This document shows positions 51,604-60,565 of a stretch of 64,000 nt of DNA, one piece after another. Position 1 is the stretch's first letter. Each line of letters starts with the position of its first letter. Source of the DNA: a virus. The translations under genes were made by a program, and so were the position numbers. The notes below the pieces were generated by a model that worked only from the letters and a program-made list of their open reading frames with translations, had not been told where the DNA came from and made no database searches. Location: positions 276,393 to 340,392 of the IMG/VR virus record IMGVR_UViG_3300012931_000759; one strand, written 5' to 3'.

Positions 51604-54501
51604 ATGACTGTCCAGCGCATTCCAATCTACATCAATGATTTCAGTGATGGCGTACAGGACCTTCCTGTTCTATCGGGAGCTGGTTCAGTTTCTGAAACGG
51701 GTGGCGCGCTGGTCGTGTCGGCTTCCACTAGTCAGAATCTGGATTGGTGGTCGACATATCGCAACGGGAAATTGCCCTATATACCTATCTCGCTCTCGGA
51801 CAACTACACTAGAATCTACTACGAATTCACCATTAGATCCTGGACGACAGCTAATACATCGGTAAGTGCGCTTGTTGTTGCTCTTTTCCAGAATGACATG
51901 ACCCTTCTCTGGTTCCTCTATAGCCAGGATGGTTTAACATTCAACGTCTATAAGAACTGGAACACCAGTTCCCTTGGCAGCATTGTAACAACGCTGCCCA
52001 GAAAGTTTCGATTTGTGTGGGATCCGTACGATTTTAAAGTGACCGTACAATGTCTGACCACCGAAAGCCCGCCTACATGGACAACTGTCATGGCAGCGCA
52101 GACCATAGGCATGACACCTATTGGCCTCGGATTCAGCATTAAGAACTGGAATACTTTTCCGGCGTGTACAGCCCAGTACGAGGACACCGAGATCTACGCC
52201 GAAAATTTCCAGATGCTCGACACTGATCCCTTTGGCGGTATTGAGGACTCGCTTGTGTTTCCATCCCCCGGACCATCCGTTGGTAGCGGAGGCGGTGGTA
52301 TCGGCCTAAATGGAGCGGGGCCAACCCAGGATGGATGGCAGAATAACGAGCCACTCCTTGGTTTCGAGGATGCTGGGAGGTTACTATCCGCAGGAGGCTC
52401 TCCGGATCCAATGTCGGGAATTCCGGACGGGGTGTTTATTCCGGAGCCAAGCGGGCTTGAGGACACGGTGTTCCTACCGAATGTCGGCGGGACGCCGGAT
52501 TGGGTGACGGGGATACCCGAGGGTTCGATTCCGTCGAATCCGAAAGGCGGCGCGGAGGATAGTAGTTATATCGAGGCAACGGCGCCAACATATGCGAAGG
52601 AAGTTAATGACGTAGATGGGCGTGAGACACTTAGTGGGAGTAGCGTCCGCCAGGTTTATTTGTACGACGCCTCGCAGGACCCATGGTATACGCATGGAGC
52701 AGACTACTACGGGGCCGCACAGAATGGGAAGTGTTATTACAACGGGGTAGAGTGCGGTCCCGGCGCGTTCAGTGTGTCCGGCATTTTCAACGATACGGCC
52801 TGGTCAAGGCCGGGAGGCTATCTGGATGCGATCTCGACTGCGAAGGATAGCGAAATCAGCGTCCCATTATCTGGCACGGTACGTTTCACCAGTTCGGCAG
52901 CAGGTGGGTTTTCGTATACGCAGATCCGGAGCACTCTACGATGGTTCTTGACCGGCGATTTCGATATCCAGCTCGACTATAACATCGTATCGGTCGGCTT
53001 TGGCCCCGGCGACGGCGGCATCATCTTCGAGGCTTACATCGATCCAAATAACTACTTCTACGTCCGCAGGAAAATATTCGGAGGTGGCCGGTACGATAAG
53101 GATGTGAGGAATAATGGTGGTTGGACCTCATATGCTTTTGTATCTACTAGCGACACAAGTGGCAGTATGCGGCTCACCCGTACCGGCTCTGTCGTGAGGT
53201 CATATTACTGGAACGGCGCATCGTGGACACAGATTGGCAGTGACTTCACCATGACCTACAACAGGCCAATGTGGGTGAATGTTGGATACTCATTCAACCT
53301 GATCCCGACAGTGACGGTGCTTGAGGTGAGCAGATTCATAATCAATTCCGGAGCCACTACAAATCTGATCGGCTGGGCACGGGAGGTGGCCGGAACCTAC
53401 CGGGGCACCTTGGCCGCTTTTCCCCCGCGTGCCCTTCTAGCCTCGTCCGGAAACGGGTTCGACATTCTTGACGCGGACACACAGAAGCTCTGGATGAGCT
53501 TTCGCAGTGCGACAAGTAATCTTGTGGGCGGAGATGCCAACTTCTACATCCGGCAGATTGTGGCCAAGGACGGTGTGCTGTTTGTGGCCTACCGCAACTT
53601 TGACTCACTGGGAACGGCCAATGGATGGGTGGCCTGGATCGATTTTACGGTGGACTCGGTACGCCTTGTGCGCGGACCGACCCAAGGTGACGGCGGGTTG
53701 ATCTACAATGTCGAATTGTCAACGGGCATTTGGCCGAAAGACGCCTCCAACGGATGTATCGCTTTCAGGAATTCTGCGCGGGGTTATATGGCCTCGTTCA
53801 ACGCCGACTGGGCTATGCAGCATTCGCGCGGCAATTGGTGCGACCTATTACACGATTCTGGGTTTCAGTACCGCGCGCTGGCGAACAACGGCGGCGCGAT
53901 GATACAGAAATGGAAGAGATGGCGATTCGAGGGATTTGGTAATCAGAACTGGAGCACTCCGGACAAGGGTATCTCGACCAAGACCACTGCGATGAAATGG
54001 TTACTGTTTAATCCGACTACCAAGGCTCTCTATTACCATGATCGGAGCCAGCTCCATGTTGCCAATTTCGCGACTTGGAGCGCTGTTCTAAGCGGTGCTG
54101 GTGGTACTTGGATCGAAGACAATAGCTATAATCTGTCAGGAAGCGTCGATTCCAACACTGCAGTTGGCGAGGCCCAGGATAAAATGATGCTATACGATGG
54201 ATATCTATGGTATCCGCGCGTAAATGGGGTATACAGGATTGATCCAGGAATCGGCATCTCCATGCTGTATTATGGCATGGTCGGATCAGGCGCCGTACAG
54301 GAAATCCTACCTGACTATACTACGGTGGCTTCGATCCACCAGTCAAGTGACGGGACAACAGCTTTTCTAGCTATAGGGATCCAGTTCATCCGTGACAAGC
54401 AATCGTGTGACCAGGTTGTGCTTGTGGATATTTCGACAGACACAATATATGGTGTAGGGGCCATTACTAAGGGCCGTACAACCTATGCGATGGCGGTGTG
54501 A
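51604..54501 (+). CDS. Large virion protein, lectin-like domains (paralog of 49455)
   Basis: The 965-residue protein starts at ATG 51604, 8 bases after the previous stop; a longer start at 51565 overlaps it. The first 190 residues are a paralog of the 49455 N-terminus. A Pro/Gly/Glu-rich stretch with repeated GIPDG-like turns follows (near residues 220-330). Residues about 430-590 (WFLTGDFDIQLDYNIVSVGF, GGIIFEAYIDPNNYFYVRR, MRLTRTGSVVRSYYWNGASW) look like a laminin-G/lectin-type sandwich. The rest is propeller-like. It is probably a tail fiber or baseplate cell-wall-contact protein. Confidence 0.7.
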   Translation: MTVQRIPIYINDFSDGVQDLPVLSGAGSVSETGGALVVSASTSQNLDWWSTYRNGKLPYIPISLSDNYTRIYYEFTIRSWTTANTSVSALVVALFQNDMTLLWFLYSQDGLTFNVYKNWNTSSLGSIVTTLPRKFRFVWDPYDFKVTVQCLTTESPPTWTTVMAAQTIGMTPIGLGFSIKNWNTFPACTAQYEDTEIYAENFQMLDTDPFGGIEDSLVFPSPGPSVGSGGGGIGLNGAGPTQDGWQNNEPLLGFEDAGRLLSAGGSPDPMSGIPDGVFIPEPSGLEDTVFLPNVGGTPDWVTGIPEGSIPSNPKGGAEDSSYIEATAPTYAKEVNDVDGRETLSGSSVRQVYLYDASQDPWYTHGADYYGAAQNGKCYYNGVECGPGAFSVSGIFNDTAWSRPGGYLDAISTAKDSEISVPLSGTVRFTSSAAGGFSYTQIRSTLRWFLTGDFDIQLDYNIVSVGFGPGDGGIIFEAYIDPNNYFYVRRKIFGGGRYDKDVRNNGGWTSYAFVSTSDTSGSMRLTRTGSVVRSYYWNGASWTQIGSDFTMTYNRPMWVNVGYSFNLIPTVTVLEVSRFIINSGATTNLIGWAREVAGTYRGTLAAFPPRALLASSGNGFDILDADTQKLWMSFRSATSNLVGGDANFYIRQIVAKDGVLFVAYRNFDSLGTANGWVAWIDFTVDSVRLVRGPTQGDGGLIYNVELSTGIWPKDASNGCIAFRNSARGYMASFNADWAMQHSRGNWCDLLHDSGFQYRALANNGGAMIQKWKRWRFEGFGNQNWSTPDKGISTKTTAMKWLLFNPTTKALYYHDRSQLHVANFATWSAVLSGAGGTWIEDNSYNLSGSVDSNTAVGEAQDKMMLYDGYLWYPRVNGVYRIDPGIGISMLYYGMVGSGAVQEILPDYTTVASIHQSSDGTTAFLAIGIQFIRDKQSCDQVVLVDISTDTIYGVGAITKGRTTYAMAV

Positions 54502-54504
54502 TAT

Positions 54505-56520
54505 ATGGGACGGGCGACCATCGCGGCATCATATTTCTGGGGCATCGTCAATCATACCATCATACAAGGAGATGGGATGGTTAGTCCCTCTCTGTCCTCT
54601 GTGACGGTGGGGGATCCTAATACGGTTCGTGTGGTATTTGATCGCACTATGTTACAGGACGGATATCTGTTACGCCTTGACAACTACGCCATCACAAAGA
54701 CGGCCGATCCGACAATCGCCTTGGCGGTTTTCCGCGTGCTGTCCGTCGCCAACCGACCGGACGCAGTCGATTTGATTACACAGGACCAGGAGGCGGTCGC
54801 CTACAACTTAGTTGTGGGAATGGCTCCAGTCAGCGAACCTATCAGGGACGCTTACGGAAACCCCTTTACGCCTAGTTACATGGGTTTTACTGGCCAGGCG
54901 CCCCCGGCGACATCCTACAGTAGCCTCTATATGTTCTCAGGGTTTGAGGCCGGAATGGATGCCAAGACGGAAGAGAGTTGGGACCCCGATCTGGATCCCC
55001 CGTATCTTGCACACCTAGATCCAGCCGACGGATATATCAATGTCGACGCGAATCCGCAGATACATCTGGATATCCTGGATGCGATTAGCGGGGTTAACGA
55101 ACTGTCGGTGTGGATCAAGATAAATGGGATCTATGCTTGGCTGCTCGGCATGGAGCAGCCCGGATTCACCGTGATGCGATCCACAGTCCCCATGGGCTAC
55201 CGATACGAGATCAAACGCTCGCTTACGTTCGGCCCACATCAGTTGGTGTTGATCGAGGTGTATGCCGAAGATCTGGTCGGCATCCCCAACATTCTTTCGA
55301 CAAGTTACTCATTTACCACAATTGGGAGCAGCCATACCCCATTCCTACGTAATTTCGATCCCACTCCTGAAATCGGCGGTGTGCCACCGTCGTACAGCTA
55401 TTCGTTCGATCTGCTCGACGACTACGACGATGTAAACCCTGCCACGATCCTATTCTATGTCAATGGTGCCCAGGTTTACAGCGGAGCCACGGGACTTTGG
55501 ACGGCGCCATATGACGGATACATAGGGCGCGTGGAGAATATCGATGGATATGACGGATACCATGTGCGGATCGACCATCCATCCTTCCCCAATTCTTCAA
55601 GAGTCAACATCCGAGTTGTAGCTTTCGATTTCCATGCCACAATGTTAGACCAGACCTACGGGATCTGGATTGCGCCGATGGCTTTTGCGCCGACCATTGA
55701 TCCGTACGAGATTACCCTTCGCCTGTCTTTCAGTGGTGCGATGGATTCCACAGTTGTTCTTGATGCTTCGCTGTTCCGCCTTTCGGGCGGCGCTTATGTG
55801 CGGAAGGTGGATGCTCTTTCGCAATCGGAGCTACAACTTTGGGTTGAGCGCATGCTGGGACCTGGACCGTTCACCCTGACGGTGTCCAGCCTTGTTGCTG
55901 ATAGTCATGGGGGACATCCAGTTGGGGACATTGTTCTGGCGGTTCCCGTATTCCATTCGGATGCCCTGTTCTCCAACAACGACGGGTTGCTGCGGTCGTG
56001 GCATGAGAATCGGCTTGTTCTAAGGGATGGACAGCGGGTGTATTTTGCTGGCCTGCGTGGAATTGATGTTCTGGACATTAGACTCGGAATGACGGCCGCC
56101 AACCGTTGGGCTCAGGTACTCGATGCGTACGGCGTGAATGCGATGTGCCTATTGGGCTCAATGGACGGATATGATTTTGCTACTGGGGCGCCCCCTGCTC
56201 TAGTAAACCCCGATCCTGCCCCGGACGTTGTCGGTGTTCCGACGGACACGGATATCCTATTCTCGGTCACCGAGACGATTATCGCAGTCGAGACGACATC
56301 GTTGGCGATCTATGTCGGAACCGCCCTCGTGTTCAGTGGCATAGGTGGCTGGGCCGGACACTGGGGTGGGCAGATCACAGTTCGCTCACGGGCGCTCGAT
56401 GTCGAATTGTTCCCGCCAGAGCCGTTCGAGCCGGATTCGAGGATTCAAGTGAGGGTCATCGCCAGCGACCTGCTCGGCAACTTGTTAGACAGATCCTACA
56501 CTTTTACGACAGCTGTATAG
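54505..56520 (+). CDS. Virion protein with Ig-type repeats, DGY-rich
   Basis: The 671-residue protein opens a few bases after the previous stop. Residues about 160-280 and 285-400 are Big-type Ig repeats (PPYLAHLDPADGYINVD, PFLRNFDPTPEIGGVPPSYS). From residue about 285 it is a paralog of the 45188 protein, including DGYDGYH, YEITLRLSFSG, PGPFTLTVSSLVAD and GIDVLDIRLGM. It has six DGY tripeptides. The last domain (PDPAPDVVGVPTDTDILFSV) repeats the Ig pattern. It is probably a tail fiber or spike subunit. Confidence 0.7.
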   Translation: MGRATIAASYFWGIVNHTIIQGDGMVSPSLSSVTVGDPNTVRVVFDRTMLQDGYLLRLDNYAITKTADPTIALAVFRVLSVANRPDAVDLITQDQEAVAYNLVVGMAPVSEPIRDAYGNPFTPSYMGFTGQAPPATSYSSLYMFSGFEAGMDAKTEESWDPDLDPPYLAHLDPADGYINVDANPQIHLDILDAISGVNELSVWIKINGIYAWLLGMEQPGFTVMRSTVPMGYRYEIKRSLTFGPHQLVLIEVYAEDLVGIPNILSTSYSFTTIGSSHTPFLRNFDPTPEIGGVPPSYSYSFDLLDDYDDVNPATILFYVNGAQVYSGATGLWTAPYDGYIGRVENIDGYDGYHVRIDHPSFPNSSRVNIRVVAFDFHATMLDQTYGIWIAPMAFAPTIDPYEITLRLSFSGAMDSTVVLDASLFRLSGGAYVRKVDALSQSELQLWVERMLGPGPFTLTVSSLVADSHGGHPVGDIVLAVPVFHSDALFSNNDGLLRSWHENRLVLRDGQRVYFAGLRGIDVLDIRLGMTAANRWAQVLDAYGVNAMCLLGSMDGYDFATGAPPALVNPDPAPDVVGVPTDTDILFSVTETIIAVETTSLAIYVGTALVFSGIGGWAGHWGGQITVRSRALDVELFPPEPFEPDSRIQVRVIASDLLGNLLDRSYTFTTAV

Positions 56521-56530
56521 GGGACCAATA

Positions 56531-57727
56531 ATGCCGATCACGATTCAGAACCAGAGCCCAGCCAGCGGCGCCTCGGGCGTTTCCACGACCGTCGATGTCC
56601 AGATCGACGTCGTGAGGGCGGCGCCCGTATTACTTTTGGCCGAGATCCAGATATACATCGAGGGCGATTGGGCTTTCGATGGCGGGAGCGCGACGCCTTT
56701 TCATGGTCAATACGCCGGGCCCGGCTCATTAGTGTCCCCTGTGGCGGACGGATACCGCATCATCCTGGATCGTCTTACCCCGTATCGCGAGGAGTTCGTC
56801 AACGTACAGGTGAGGCAGACCGGACAGGGTCCAGTCGGCGGCTGGTCATTTCGCGTGGGCAACAGCCCGGTTAGCGATTTCTACTTCTCCGACGGCTACG
56901 GAATCCGCAGGCTACACATGAGGCAGCTGGTGGGCGAATGGAAACCGTACGAGAACGCAAACACCGACGGCTACGCTATGCCGATCATCCTATCTGCGGC
57001 GGTCACTCCGGGCTGGCCGAGCGACAATGTGCGCACAATGACCGGGGCTCGCCCCGACGGATACCTTTTTCTCGTGTCCAGCACGGAAGATGGCGTGGCT
57101 GTCACGCAGAACGAGACGGGCGGTCTGCGAATTTATTCAGATGGCTATGACACGCTGTCTGCGCACATGACCGCGCAGGGAACTTTGTACCTGATCAACA
57201 GGACATTGAATAGGCTGGAGGTGTACTATGGAGCCGATTACAGGACACCAAACCGCCCGCCTGATTTCTTCTACGACACATCTTCCACGCCAACGCTGCT
57301 CGATGGAAATTTGTCGGCCCTCCATATTGCTGAGGGAAGGTCGACCGTTCTCGTGGGAGGGACGCGATTGTACGTCGGCTGCTCGCGATATCCCGACGGA
57401 AGCGGGGGCGGCATCACGAAGATCGAGACGTACGACGCCCAGATCGACGGCTATTCGGAAGGCCATGACGGCTACGGTCGTTCGTATACATATGGTATCG
57501 CTGGCAGCCCGACGGATTTTCCGATCCTCGGGGGCAGTGTGCCGGATGTAGTGGCGGTCGATTCCAACGAAACTGAGGGAATCCTGTTTGTTGCGACCAA
57601 CGACGGCACAGAGGTCGGCGGAGGTCTTTCGCAGATGTCGATCTCCCGAAATGTCCTGCTCCTGTTCATGACCAAGGAAACCGGCCAACTACCCTCCAAT
57701 GTGATCAAGGATATTGCAGCTCCATAA
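56531..57727 (+). CDS. Virion protein with one Ig domain and DGY-rich propeller-like region
   Basis: The 398-residue protein starts with PITIQNQSPASGASGVSTTV, an Ig domain start like its neighbours', then VADGYRI, FSDGYGI, NTDGYAM, RPDGYLF, YSDGYDT, IDGYSEG and HDGYGRS: seven DGY in about 250 residues. GTLYLINRTLNRLEVYYGA and EGILFVATNDGTEVGGGL look like propeller blades. It is the last of the structural block. Function is inferred from context. Confidence 0.65.
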   Translation: MPITIQNQSPASGASGVSTTVDVQIDVVRAAPVLLLAEIQIYIEGDWAFDGGSATPFHGQYAGPGSLVSPVADGYRIILDRLTPYREEFVNVQVRQTGQGPVGGWSFRVGNSPVSDFYFSDGYGIRRLHMRQLVGEWKPYENANTDGYAMPIILSAAVTPGWPSDNVRTMTGARPDGYLFLVSSTEDGVAVTQNETGGLRIYSDGYDTLSAHMTAQGTLYLINRTLNRLEVYYGADYRTPNRPPDFFYDTSSTPTLLDGNLSALHIAEGRSTVLVGGTRLYVGCSRYPDGSGGGITKIETYDAQIDGYSEGHDGYGRSYTYGIAGSPTDFPILGGSVPDVVAVDSNETEGILFVATNDGTEVGGGLSQMSISRNVLLLFMTKETGQLPSNVIKDIAAP

Positions 57728-57824
57728 AAACAAATGGATGCGCCGGTGTGCGGGATGCCAGCCATGGCAATGTCGACCATTTCCGCCCCGGATGATTATC
57801 CGAGGATAGCAGAGGGGAAAACAG

Positions 57825-58112
57825 ATGGACAATGGCGAGGCGGCCAAGCTGGCCGAGTCGGTGCTGACTCGGAAGATGGAACTAGAAAGGCAGGGGCTCA
57901 AACCGCGCCTCGTCCTGCTTGGCAACAAGGCCTTCAAACTCCTGGAGGCGGATTGGCTGGAGGCTGCCGAGGCGCTCCCTTGGGGCGATTCACTCGCCTA
58001 CGAGCTGCGCATGCGCCGCGCTCAGCGTGGTACGATTTTTCTCGGCGACGGCAGCATATTCGGCCTGTGGGTGGTGAAAGTCGAAACGATCGAAGGGTTC
58101 CAGGTGTTCTGA
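57825..58112 (+). CDS. Hypothetical protein (95 aa)
   Basis: The 95-residue protein follows GAGGGGAAAACAG. It has a long N-terminal helix (EAAKLAESVLTRKMELERQG) and a strand-rich end (RAQRGTIFLGDGSIFGLWVV). No family is recognised. Its stop overlaps the map start by one base. The 97-base gap before it shows only a small CGGAT-ATCCG hairpin. Confidence 0.6.
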   Translation: MDNGEAAKLAESVLTRKMELERQGLKPRLVLLGNKAFKLLEADWLEAAEALPWGDSLAYELRMRRAQRGTIFLGDGSIFGLWVVKVETIEGFQVF

Positions 58113-58870
58113 TGCTGATTCGTCTGAAAACACAGGAGGAGATCGAGGGATTCGCGAAAGCGGGTCGATTGGCGGCCAGAATTCTCGGCCAGCTGGCCGA
58201 GGAGGCCAAGCCTGGCGTTACGACAGGGTGGCTCGATAGGCTGGCCAGAGAGGCCTGCGTTGTGAGCGAGGCGGTGCCGGTGTTCCTCGGTTACCACGGT
58301 TTTCCTGCAGCCATATGCACCTCTATTGGAGAGGAACTGGTACACGGCATTCCGGGCGACCGGATCCTCCAGGAGGGCGATCTGCTGAAGATCGACATTG
58401 GCGTGGATCTGGACGGCTTCATCGGTGATACCGCTAATACTATCAGGGTCGGAAGGGCGCAGTCAGACGATCTGGACAGGATGTGCCTCGACTGCCACAC
58501 GGCGCTGCTGCGTGGTATTGCGGCCGCTAGATCGGGGTGCGATTTAGGCGATATTGGCGAGGAGATCAGTTGTGTCGCACGGCAAGGAGGCTGGAAGGTT
58601 GTTGTCAACTACGGCGGCCACGGCTTGGATCGCGGGGTGCTCCACGCGGATCCATTCGTGGACAACGTCAGGGCACGCACACTCCGGCTTCGTCCTGGCA
58701 TGGTGCTTGCTATCGAGCCAATGTTCGTTGCGGGACTCAATGCTGATACCAAGTTGGCTGCGGACGGGTGGACGGTGCTTGCAAGTGGTCCAACGGCACA
58801 TTTTGAATACAGTATTGTGGTCTCCGAATTTGGGGAACCACGTATCCTTACGAAGATGGGGGAAGAATGA
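58112..58870 (+). CDS. map: Methionine aminopeptidase, type I
   Basis: The 252-residue protein has the MetAP metal ligands: Asp in LLKIDIGVDLDG, Asp in FIGDTANTI, His in NYGGHGLD, Glu in VLAIEPMF and Glu in AHFEYSIVV, plus GYHGFPAAICTSIGEELVHG. It removes initiator methionine from new proteins. ATG 58112 overlaps the previous TGA; an in-frame extension to 57734 is shadow sequence. A phage MetAP may speed maturation of abundant virion proteins. The short GHGIG...H.EP loop is altered to GGHGLDRGVLHADP. Confidence 0.93.
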   Translation: MLIRLKTQEEIEGFAKAGRLAARILGQLAEEAKPGVTTGWLDRLAREACVVSEAVPVFLGYHGFPAAICTSIGEELVHGIPGDRILQEGDLLKIDIGVDLDGFIGDTANTIRVGRAQSDDLDRMCLDCHTALLRGIAAARSGCDLGDIGEEISCVARQGGWKVVVNYGGHGLDRGVLHADPFVDNVRARTLRLRPGMVLAIEPMFVAGLNADTKLAADGWTVLASGPTAHFEYSIVVSEFGEPRILTKMGEE

Positions 58871-59547
58871 GTAGACCATTGTTTGTCACGTTCGAGGGAG
58901 GGGAGGGTTCGGGGAAAACCACACAGTTGGGGCTGCTGTCTGCCTGGATGGCCAAGCTCAATATTCAGCACGTGGCGACGAAGGAACCAGGATCGCCGCA
59001 ATTGGGGGAGTGCGCGAAAATACGACAGTTACTGCTCGATCCTTCGAACGATCTCACGTCGTCGGCGGAGCTCATGCTTTTCCTCGCTGATCGCTCTCAG
59101 CATGTGGAAAAGCTGATCCGTCCCAGCCTGGCCATGGGACTTCATGTGATCTGCGACCGGTATGTCGATTCGACAAGAGTCTACCAAGGAGTCAGTCGGG
59201 GGATCGGCAGAAGTAGGCTCGACCCTATGCTCGAGTTTGTCACCGGTGGCCTGATGCCGGACCTGACATTTGTTTTCGATGTGCCGCCCGAGGTCGGCCT
59301 GGAGCGCGCCAAGGCCAAAGGGGCTGGCGGGGACCGTATAGAGCGAGAGGCGATCGAGTTCCACATGAAAGTCAGACAGGGGTTCCTAAAGCTGGCCGGT
59401 ACCTTGTCCGAACAGGGCAGGATCGTTCTCATCAACGCCGCGCCGCCCAAGACGGTGGAAGCCATTCACGCGGAGGTGGTTGCCCACATGTCCAGGAAAC
59501 TCTGGGTCGACGAGCCGACCGAGCAGGAGACGGACAAGGATGAGTAA
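58867..59547 (+). CDS. tmk: Thymidylate kinase
   Basis: The 226-residue kinase has VTFEGGEGSGKTTQLGLLSA (P-loop near residue 12), EPGSPQ near 40 and ICDRYVDSTRVYQGVSRGIG (DRY motif and TMP site near 97). VFDVPPEVGLERAK is the LID-side strand. It phosphorylates dTMP to dTDP. It overlaps map by ATGA and the endolysin gene by 8 bases. ThyX is nearby, so the pair gives dTMP and dTDP; dTTP also feeds dTDP-sugar synthesis in this genome. Confidence 0.93.
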   Translation: MSRPLFVTFEGGEGSGKTTQLGLLSAWMAKLNIQHVATKEPGSPQLGECAKIRQLLLDPSNDLTSSAELMLFLADRSQHVEKLIRPSLAMGLHVICDRYVDSTRVYQGVSRGIGRSRLDPMLEFVTGGLMPDLTFVFDVPPEVGLERAKAKGAGGDRIEREAIEFHMKVRQGFLKLAGTLSEQGRIVLINAAPPKTVEAIHAEVVAHMSRKLWVDEPTEQETDKDE

Positions 59548-60565
59548 TACCTGTATCGTGGTGTGCGACAAAAAGTACGATATCGGGACGCGTGTCGTCC
59601 TTTGGGGTGAGCCGGGCGGTCTGTGCGCCTACGACACCAAGGCGTACGAAACCCAGGATCGCAAAACTGGGGAGATCGTGGTGGTTAAGGGGAAGCGGTA
59701 CAAGTCGAGGCTCGCGCTCGGCGGAACGCCGAACCTGGAAAAGCTGAAGAAGATCGTGTGGCAGTTTGCTCTTCACCACTCCGGCCTGTACAGGTCGCGG
59801 GACACCTACGACACCCTCCAAGAACGTGGATTGTCCGTCCATTTTATACTGGACGACGATGGTACCCTCTACCAGTGCCTCGATGTGCGCGAGCGCGCCT
59901 ACCACATCGGGGGCAACAACGCCATGTCGATCGGCATCGAGATCGACTCTCGCGCTGCTGCCGGAAAATACCCTGACGCCTATGACGAGGTCCACCAGAA
60001 GAAGTACAAGGTCGGCCCGCGTAGAGTCAAAAGCGACACTATCCACGGCATGAAGATGAAGGGGTTCGAATACACCGACGGCCAGTATGCCACGCTGGCC
60101 AAGCTGGCTAAGAAACTGTTGGAGATCTTCCCTCTCATCCGGCCGGATTTTCCACGCGGCGCCGACGGAAGTGTCATTAAGATGGAGCTGAAGGATCCCA
60201 AGGCGTTCAAAGGTATCATCTGCCATTACCAGGTAACCAGTACCAAGATTGATCCTATCGCGTTCGACTACGACCGGTTCCTGATAGGCATCGGTACCAA
60301 CAAACTTGCCGTATCCGGCGGCGGCGGGGAGGAGCCGGAGGTCGAGACAGAGGAAGCGGTTCTGCCGCCAGCGGACCTGTCCACTTGGCTCGCGAGGCAG
60401 AAGGCTCTTAAGGCACTCGGCTACGATCCCGGAACTGTGGACGGCGTATTTGGGCCACACACGAAGGCCGCACTTCAGGCGTTCCAATCGGATCAAAGTC
60501 TCGATCCTGACGGAATCTGGGGCCCGAAGACCGAAGCCGTCATGCTAGCCACTATGGGGGAATAA
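59540..60565 (+). CDS. N-acetylmuramoyl-L-alanine amidase endolysin with peptidoglycan-binding domain
   Basis: The 341-residue protein has an Amidase_2 domain: FALHHSGLYRSRDTYDTLQ near residue 75 (first zinc His), SVHFILDDDGTLYQCLD, NAMSIGIEIDS and ICHYQVTSTKIDP near 232 (second His). A Gly/Glu-rich linker follows, then a PG_binding_1 domain (LKALGYDPGTVDGVFGPHTK, near 290-335). It cleaves the amide bond between MurNAc and peptide to release the phage. No signal peptide is seen, so export needs a holin not identified here. ATG 59540 overlaps tmk. Confidence 0.9.
   Translation: MSNTCIVVCDKKYDIGTRVVLWGEPGGLCAYDTKAYETQDRKTGEIVVVKGKRYKSRLALGGTPNLEKLKKIVWQFALHHSGLYRSRDTYDTLQERGLSVHFILDDDGTLYQCLDVRERAYHIGGNNAMSIGIEIDSRAAAGKYPDAYDEVHQKKYKVGPRRVKSDTIHGMKMKGFEYTDGQYATLAKLAKKLLEIFPLIRPDFPRGADGSVIKMELKDPKAFKGIICHYQVTSTKIDPIAFDYDRFLIGIGTNKLAVSGGGGEEPEVETEEAVLPPADLSTWLARQKALKALGYDPGTVDGVFGPHTKAALQAFQSDQSLDPDGIWGPKTEAVMLATMGE

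Noticed and set aside
45000-58000. Diversity-generating retroelement in the tail genes
   Set aside because: No reverse transcriptase and no template repeat were seen; DGY repeats use varied codons and not A-targeted changes.
57734-58111. Longer MetAP from 57734
   Set aside because: The extension overlaps the 57825 gene and has no family sequence; ATG 58112 fits the family.
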